In this document: one piece after another, positions 57,080-64,000 of the stretch
Layout: each line of letters starts with the position of its first letter
Numbering within the stretch: the stretch's first letter is position 1
Assembly: GCA_030407085.1 (NCBI GenBank)
Contig: CM059587.1
Location: 100,373,001-100,437,000 of the forward strand
Origin: Trichopria drosophilae
Taxonomy: Eukaryota > Arthropoda > Insecta > Hymenoptera > Diapriidae
Direction of reading: 5' to 3'
Length of the DNA stretch: 64,000 nucleotides
Translations under genes and position numbers: made by a program
Notes under the pieces: model-generated
Databases searched by the model: none
What the model saw: only the letters and a program-made list of their open reading frames with translations
What the model was told of the DNA's origin: nothing

Positions 57080-57480
57080 TTTTTGAACTTGCGCGTATCG
57101 ATGGAAATTAACGACAAGTGGGCAACCTCGCCGGTCACGGCGGCCTTGAAATAATAATTGAATAAACCCGCACACATCGCGGTTGTCAGCAACGTCGCTA
57201 CTTCCGCAGAGGAGTTACTACGATTCGCGTGCATGTTTCATACGCAGACTTCGGCTTGCGCAGTTCGGTAATACCTCGATCCGGTAAGTAACCCCCCCCC
57301 CCCCACACTTCACCCCCTTCCTTATCAAACCCCTCCCCCGCCAGTGTTACTGAACTACCCCCTCCAGTGTTATTACTATGCTGCACCCCCTCCCCCTGCT
57401 CGCAAACGCCACTACTACGAACGCCCCCACTCTCGACGTCGATGAAATATATCCGCGAGTAAGAGAAAGAGAAATATCGT
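57080..57480. other. GC/CpG island with a C13 tract
   Basis: GC-rich with C13 at 57292-57304 and further C-rich clusters to about 57400. The frames 56974-57234 minus and 57198-57554 minus have no recognised domain, and the second is low-complexity. Confidence 0.45.
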
Positions 57481-57929
57481 GGAATGAAGGAAAATATACT
57501 GGAGGAGGAAAAAAAGCTCGATACTGCAACGAGCATCGTATTTTTCATTCCCATTCAAGTGGATATTCATTACCTCCAGCGTAAAACTCCCGATTAACGA
57601 TGCAAATTCAAGATGGAGGCGAAAATACCACTGGTGAACATTCTTGTGTTTTTTCTTGGTTAGTTTTACTTTTTGATAAAAAATACGTAATAGAAATTGT
57701 CATTCATGACGAAAGGTTAAGAGGTATTTTCTGGGACTCTTTTTGTTTTAGTCAGTTCTATGGAATTTTAACAAATATGATACTTTTGTACTACTTATAT
57801 TAGAACGATCGTAGATTACTGTACGACAGGTGGGATCTATTATAAAATTGTTTCTGTCAATTATTATCTACCAAATTGTCCAAAATACCGGAAGTACTGA
57901 AACGGTTTCGTAGATTAAATCTGGTCCAA

Positions 57930-59850
57930 CATTTCGAATACGCCATATTGTATCACACTATCTTTTTGATTTCGTGACGCCATTTTGATTTCGTCACTTT
58001 GAAAATGAAAAAACAAAGTTTAGATTAAAAAACGGCCACCTTAAAAAATATGAAGATATGAAATTTGATTAAATGCAAATCACTTGTAGGTATTTCACCT
58101 GCCATTTTGAATTTCGACATTTTAAGTACGCTGCCTAATAACAAATGTCATAGAAATAATATAGAGAAAGATGTTTTTATGGGATCGGTGTTTACGTATG
58201 CATTTTTGAAATCCAAAATGGCGGATTCAAGATGATCGACCAACAGGAACAAGTTACTGAGTAGGCATAAACTAGATTCTCAGGAAGTTTTCAAAGTCGT
58301 TGATTAGAGATGTTATCTTCGAAATGAAAATGTCAGATTCCACCATTTTGAATCTGCGAATTATAATTTGTTCAGATTAATAACGAGGGACTACAAAAAG
58401 AATACGAAATTTCAACAAGATAAAGTAACTTTTAAATTCCATTTTTCTATTCATCAGTAGTAAGTAATAATATTTTAATTTTTAAATTTTAAACCTGATT
58501 TTTCTCCTGGTAATGCACCATTTTCAATTCGTGTTTCAGACTTATGTTATGCATTAAAAATGTAAATAAAAAATTCCATTCGTTGATTGCAAATCCGACC
58601 TTAGATTTTTAAAATTAAAAATGGCGTATCCAATATGATGGACAACAAAAACATTTTAAATTGCCAAATTCAATATCATATTCGCAATCAGCAACTCCAA
58701 AAAATCTCGAGTAACAAATTTTAAGCAAATCTAATCAATTTTTTATTTTGTCGTCCGCCACATCGGATTCGCTATTTTGAATTTTGAAAATCTTATGTCG
58801 GGTTCGTAATCAGCGACCCCGAATCACCCATGTAACGAGTTTCAAGTGAATCTGATCAATTTTTATTTTTTGTCCGTCATATTGGATCTGCCATTTTGAT
58901 TTTTGAAAAACTGATTCCGGATACGTTATTAAGGAGCAGAGGTAATTCAGATAGATTTTTCTAAAAATTTGTTATCCCTTAACTACTAGTAACAATTTTT
59001 ATACTTTTTTTGTTTATTTCTAACAATATATATATATATATTATTCGGGTTATATATATTAGTCGGAAATTACTCGGGTTTTTTTGGAGACGCTAATTAG
59101 GAATTTGTCCTAAGATTTCCAAAATTCATAATGGAGGTTTCACGATGGTCGAGTGAAATAAAAAAAGTTTGATCTAGTCTAAATCGGATTTAACATTTTG
59201 CGTTTTCAAATTCTAAAGTCAGATTCATAATCTGCTTCAAAGGATTAAACACAAAATATACCAAATTTTCGGTTTTATGTTATTTCCTCTCTTTTTTCAT
59301 TACTAAAGTTGTGGGGTCCTTGCCAAACTGCAACCAAAAATACATAAAATCTGCGAACATCTACTATAGAGGGATTTGATCTAATTTGGACCTAGTAAGG
59401 TTTTTTAACTGTGCCAATCCAAAAATGTCAATCGATGTGCGAAGTGCTTTTTGTCAATTTCCCATAAACTTATCAACTATCTTAAACAGAAATGCACAAG
59501 AGGACCAAATTGGAACAATCATGTTCCTCCCGAAGCCGACCCTCGAAAAGGCTAAAAAATCCATTAAAGCGTGGGATAATTCATTTCCTTTATTCTATTT
59601 TAAATTATTCCTCATGTAGAGAAATGATTTCCAAAGTTTGTCAAACCATGCTCGCCATATTGGGTAAGACATTTTGAATTTCAAAATTTTTACTTACATT
59701 TGAAATCAGCCCTAAAACATCTTATAAGATTGTTAATTCAGTTAAAATTTGTTTAGAATGCTATAATTCCATACTGCTAAAATTTAAAAACAATTTCTTG
59801 AAGTAAGCCACCATTTTGGATATTTGAGAGTGAAATAAAAAATGGCTGCC
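57930..59850. repeat. Cluster of ATGGCGG 120 bp repeats, mixed orientation
   Basis: The best units are at 58620-58960, where CGTCCGCCACATCGGATTCG (near 58752) and TTGTCCGTCATATTGGATC (near 58869) are about 120 bases apart, with TTCGTAATCAGCGACCCCGA between. Plus-direction pieces are CCAAAATGGCGGATTCAAGA near 58213, AAAATGGCGTATCCAATATG near 58617 and TTCATAATGGAGGTTTCACG near 59126. Minus-direction pieces include ACGCCATTTTGATTTCG near 57977 and CTCGCCATATTGGGTAAG near 59650. The frame at 59386-59619 has no recognised domain. Confidence 0.8.
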
Positions 59851-60169
59851 TACATATCTTTTAAGTTCAGACATTTTATGCACTTTTATGCACATTTCTG
59901 GTCATAGAAATCCCGGTAGCAATGTGAAATATGAAATTTAAACACAATCACCCTAAAAAATGTGTTTTTTCACATCTTTAGAATCACAGGTAAGTGCTGA
60001 ATTTATTCAAATTGTTAAGTTATCACCGAAAAAGCATCGAAAATAGTAAATAAAGTATATTTTAAACAATTTATTTATTGATTTCAATATGTAATATGCG
60101 ATGGAAGTACATGAGAGATCGTGCATTCTCGAAGTTACAGAATTAAAGGTTTACACATTTTTCATAGAA

Positions 60170-60800
60170 ATTCGCCCTCAGCGTCCTGTTTAATTAATCT
60201 GCTAAAGGAGTGTCACCCGCAAGTACCGGTGAAACAATCAGGAGACGTACATTAACGAGAGGACAAGAATAAGTAGAACGATCCATCCATACGTCCGCTA
60301 GTTAAGCGCAGTAGTAACAGTCGGTCTACGGTCGGACGCGACTCGTCAGACTAAGTAGTAAAGGTCCGTTGACGAGCAGACGAGTCTTAGGGGGGTCTGG
60401 AAAAGGAGGGTTCTGCTGACCAGAACTTAGCCTGTAGCATCAGTACGTGTCAACCGACATTTTGCCTTTGCCCCCCCCCCCCTCCCTCAGAAGTACTCTA
60501 TCCCTTGTGCCCCATGACCTTTCTCAGTCCGGACTTTGCGTTATTTTCCGTTAGTCTGGTCGTTTTTCGAAATTGGTCACCGACAAAAGGCTCCGGGCTT
60601 CTTTTCGGGGTCGTTGCATCTCGTCGTTTTTCCCGAAGCTACATTCCCGACGAGTCTTGGTACTTCCTTTTGCTCTTTCCATTCCGAGCGTAATTGTGTC
60701 TTTGTTTACTTCTCTACGGTCCATTCCGTCAAAGAAATATGCGAGGAACGTTTCGCTTCGGGGACTGAAACGATGCGACTTGTCGGCTGTCAAAATCAAT
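60170..60800. other. GC/CpG island with a C12 tract
   Basis: Runs from TAATCTGCTAAAGGAGTGTC through CpG-rich sequence (GGTCGGACGCGACTCGTCAG near 60332), C12 at 60471-60482, to about 60800. Four overlapping frames at 60505-60809 on both strands have no recognised domain. It sits 150 bases before the large palindrome. Confidence 0.45.
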
Positions 60801-60958
60801 AATGTCTAAATTTTTTTTTTTTAGTAAATTTTTTTTGAAAAATAATATTTTGCGGTACACTTAGGAAGCTGTACTTTCACACCTACGAAATGAGAAAATA
60901 GAACTGTCTAAAACTGTTTTTTTTTCGAATTTTGTTATGTACATAACGATATCTGCTA

Positions 60959-61610
60959 TATATGGGGCATTCCACGTGAAATCGGCAACTTTTTTTCAGA
61001 CAATTTTTAATTTTAGTTTTTACAATTGGGTACCATTAGTATATACAAAAGAAGTATTTTTAACTATATACAAAATTTTAAATTTGACTCCAGTGAAAGT
61101 TGTGAGGATATTTAAAAAATGTAAGTTTCTTTTCTCGCAATGTTTAATTTATTTTAGCGCGAAAATGGCATGACAAATAATTAATGTAACACATGTTTTT
61201 CATAGTATTTTTGATGGCTTTTCTTGTGAAAATATCCAATTTTACGCATTATTACAGGATGATGTTAAAAAATCATTTTAAAGTTTTCATTTTATATTTT
61301 TTGAAAGATGGACATAATAATGCGTAAAATTGGATATTTTCACAAGAAAAGCCATCAAAAATACTATGAAAAACATGTGTTACATTAATTATTTGTCATG
61401 CCATTTTCGCGCTAAAATAAATTAAACATTGCGAGAAAAGAAACTTACATTTTTTAAATATCCTCACAACTTTCACTGGAGTCAAATTTAAAATTTTGTA
61501 TATAGTTAAGAATACTTCTTTTGTATATACTAATGGTACCCAATTGTAAAAACTAAAATTAAAAATTGTCTGAAAAAAAGGTGCCGATTTCACGTGGTAT
61601 GCCCCATATA
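60959..61610. mobile_element. 652 bp near-perfect palindrome (young foldback)
   Basis: Arms 60959-61254 and 61315-61610 are 296 bases each, with a 60-base spacer. Read against each other they align without any gap and differ at three positions (two near the outer end, one near 100 bases in), about 99% identity. The ends are TATATGGGGCATTCCACGTG and, inverted, TATATGGGGCATACCACGTG. TA-rich sequence flanks both sides, so the exact duplication is ambiguous. The frames at 60937-61173 plus and 61396-61626 minus encode almost the same peptide because they read the two arms. No transposase. A diverged relative of one end lies at 63113. Confidence 0.95.
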
Positions 61611-62055
61611 AGGAATGTTGTTGCAAAAATTTGAAAAAATGAACAATTCTGGTTTTTTTTTAATTCTTGAAACGTGGTTATTTTTATTCTTCGAAATTTT
61701 GTCATATATATCGAACGCGTCAGGCGAATTCGCAACGTAATTCAAAACTTAAAACTCTTTTTTTCGAAAAAAATGATTTTTCATATTTCGAAAAATTTTC
61801 AATATTTTCTTTCGAATTTTTTCTTGTGCATTCAAAATAATTTACTGAGGTATGAAATATGTGTTTTTGGTCAAAAAATGAACGACACTATTCAACTACT
61901 CGCCAATTACTCAAAAATCCCTCATTTTTTATATTAGACTTATATAAGACTCTTTTTTTTTTTAATATTTTTAAGTGTGATTAATCGCTATTAAGAATTT
62001 CAATGAATTTTCATCAAACTGATACAATAGGTAAAATCCAATAAACAATCTTCTT
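61611..62055. other. AT-rich spacer
   Basis: The frame 61674-61937 (87 residues) has no recognised domain, and its composition follows the background. Nothing else seen. Confidence 0.45.
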
Positions 62056-62059
62056 AAGT

Positions 62060-62430
62060 CGTTTGACTAAAAAAGGGAGAAATAACATTTAACGAATTGA
62101 CGACAATGACGACGAGGTAGGAAAAGGGGAAGAAATGAAGAAAGAGGTGGAGAATCGAGAGGCGTAATAGACCACTTGCACCAACCCGTGCAGTTAATAC
62201 GGGAAGCATTGAAAAGTCTCGACCGTTTCGCGATTCTCCACCCCCTAAAAAGCTTTGAGACTTTTCGTCGAAAGTTTGGCGAAAGTCTGAAACACGAAAT
62301 CCTCCGGCCACCTTTCACATCTTCAAAGGAACGAATGAAACAATGGACGCTCCGAGTCCTACCGCACGAGATTTTCAAATTCGGCTTTGACTTGCGGCGA
62401 AACGTGTATTTTTTACTCGAAAAAGAATAG
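62060..62430. other. Moderately GC-richer patch
   Basis: The plus frame 62176-62430 (84 residues) has a protein-like mix of residues, but two minus frames (62054-62311, 62067-62378) overlap it and no domain is recognised. It could be an exon fragment, a regulatory patch or chance. Confidence 0.35.
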
Positions 62431-62817
62431 TTGGATAAATATTTTCGAACTATGATAAATTCTACACGGAGCTCCTTTTAGTTGAAAGAATTAACAAAAG
62501 CAGATGGAAAGTGACGGTTTTAAGGCGATTTATTCAATTTTATCGCAATTCAAAATACTACTTCCATACCAAAATATTCATCAAGATAATCAAAATTTGT
62601 TTATAAAGAAAATTTAGGTAAAATTACAAGGCAAAAAATATTCCTACAGAGAAACACAATAGTAGAGGAAAACTTTTCATCAGTCGATAAAACAGAACAG
62701 CCACTACATGATTTTATCCAGAAATGCTGACCAGTTGATGCGCTACGATCATTTATTCTCGCTAGTCATAGAAATTCCATTGGTGTTTAAGGAAGTTGTC
62801 CAAAATTCATGTATATA

Positions 62818-63054
62818 CAGTAGAACTTCACTTTATTGTCCTACTCGGAGTTTTGCCTTTCACTTTGTTGTCCGACATATGCGCATCGTTTCTTGCGCAC
62901 TTTCTAGCCTGCCGCCTATCACAATAGGCACAGCACTGGAATTACGAAAGAGGGAAGAAGGACTAACCTTACCTGCGCTAAATACGTGACAGGAGTCTCG
63001 CTAATAATGTGAAGGCGCTAACAAAGTGAAGGATAATAAAGTGAAGTTCTACTG
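62818..63054. mobile_element. pogo/Tigger-like MITE, family D
   Basis: This is a 237-base element with ends CAGTAGAACTTCACTTTATT inverted, flanked by TA (62816-62817, 63055-63056). A second pair, TTTCACTTTGTTGTCC on the left and CCTTCACTTTGTTAGCG inverted on the right, lies just inside. The interior has CATATGCGCATCG. The end sequence is close to family B (7606). Non-autonomous. Confidence 0.9.
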
Positions 63055-63112
63055 TATTTTGTAGTGTGCAACATTGTCGTAAGATGGTGAATGTGTTAAA
63101 TAAATACTGTTG

Positions 63113-63145
63113 ATATATGAGCCATTCCACGTTAATTTGGTACCT
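63113..63145. repeat. Diverged single end related to the 60959 palindrome
   Basis: TATATGAGCCATTCCACGTT followed by AATTTGGTACC resembles TATATGGGGCATTCCACGTG followed by AAATCGGCAACT. No inverted partner was found downstream. Confidence 0.5.
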
Positions 63146-64000
63146 TGTAAGGTAATTTTGGGTTAGACGTGAATGGAGAAAATTGCCAATATTTCATGTT
63201 TTGTCTGAATAGTAAAAATTTCAAGAACATATAGAATTTATTAGAAAGAACGGCAATTTTTCTCATTCTGCTTATCTGTCCCATTACAATCTGGAATGCT
63301 AAAATTTAAATGAAAATTTTTCTTCTTGAAAGCAGAAACGTGCACTTTTGTGGAAAATGATTCTTATTTCTTTACAAATATCGACTAAAACCCTTAAAAA
63401 ATACTGATCAGAAAAATAATCTCAACTAGAGATTAAAATTGCTTAAATAAAAAAAAAAACATATTTCTAAAAATCAGAAATATTTTGATAAACAACAGAA
63501 TTTTTAAAATTTTTAACCGATTCACATTTCACGGAAAATATACTATCTCTTTCGTCTTTTCCCATGGAATTCTCTCAGACATACAACTCGGGGTCTTTCT
63601 ATTCGAACGCCCAAGTAAAAGACTTTTCTTGACCAGAAGAGAGCTCATTTCGATTAAGGATAATACTCGAGTCGCCGAATGAAAGAGCGGCGATTCAACG
63701 TCCCTAAGGCTTGCACCCTGAGGACATATAATGCGACGTCGCGCGCGGCTTTTTATTTTTTCAGTAGATAAAGGCTCGTCAGAGTCTTGGGAGACTGTTT
63801 GGTTTCGCTCCTTTTCGTAACAACTAGTCACGATTTCGAGATTCTGCAAGTTTTACTTGCTACTGTCTATCTTTTTTAAAGGGTAGTTACGATTAAATCG
63901 ATATAATGGGCTACTTGCATCAAAATTTTTTGTTGGTTTTTATTGGATCATTATAAAGTATGGGTTAGATTATTACATACAAAAATATATTCCTGTGTTT
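63146..64000. other. AT-rich end of window with a small CpG-richer piece
   Basis: A CpG-richer piece at about 63540-63800 includes GCGACGTCGCGCGCGGC near 63731. Frames 63485-63682 plus and 63529-63849 minus have no recognised domain. Confidence 0.4.

Noticed and set aside
60937..61626. Two near-identical 76-78 residue proteins on opposite strands
   Set aside because: They are the two arms of the palindrome read inward. No ancestral protein family recognised.

Overview
This 64 kb window looks like gene-poor nuclear DNA from an arthropod, probably an insect. It is AT-rich, with short GC- and CpG-rich patches every few kilobases, and it is packed with short non-autonomous DNA transposons. The undepleted CpG and the sharp AT/GC mosaic would suit a hymenopteran, but that is an impression and not an identification. 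I found no protein-coding gene I can support. The open frames are short, and many start at non-ATG codons. Several lie inside inverted repeats, where both arms give the same peptide, or inside simple repeats. None shows a domain or catalytic motif I recognise. I also found no convincing tRNA, rRNA or other RNA gene, and no CRISPR array.

The describable content is repeats. (1) Five pogo/Tigger-like MITEs begin CAGTAG or close to it and are flanked by TA (5916, 7606, 15166, 23060, 62818). (2) Many elements are bounded by TTAA and begin CCC, as piggyBac-type elements do. Several are about 1 kb foldbacks (6930-8080, 39176-40228, 41581-42792, 46977-47835, 47907-48712), and others are small (40999, 42327, 51627, 52607). 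(3) A 652 bp palindrome at 60959-61610 has 296-base arms that differ at only three positions. (4) Three palindromic arrays are built of a roughly 16-base unit containing AAAAACCGACA (606, 29657, 56525). (5) A family with a period of about 120 bp carries ATGGCGGATCC and ATATGGCGG motifs; it recurs on both strands and forms a cluster of about 2 kb at 57.9-59.9 kb. (6) Short palindromes with the pattern GTAAAA-TCNA-TTTTAC recur between 4 and 24 kb. (7) There is a 10-base-unit minisatellite at 40633-40885 and a (TC)59 tract at 44041-44158.

Layout. 0-10 kb: nested TTAA and pogo-like elements and a GC patch. 10-24 kb: AT-rich spacer, small palindromes, and two copies of one pogo-like family. 24-38 kb: AT-rich spacer with two large GC islands. 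38-49 kb: the densest run of foldbacks and satellites. 49-60 kb: decayed repeats, a GC island followed by a TATA/initiator-like pair at 53704-53738, and the 120 bp cluster. 60-64 kb: a GC island, the young palindrome and a fifth pogo-like MITE.

Insertion order can be read directly in three places. A pogo-like MITE sits in a TTAA foldback. An 82 bp TTAA element sits in another foldback and has its empty site nearby. A TTAA element sits in an older inverted-repeat element whose empty relative lies 40 kb away. All family assignments rest on end sequence and flanking duplication only, because no transposase is present.
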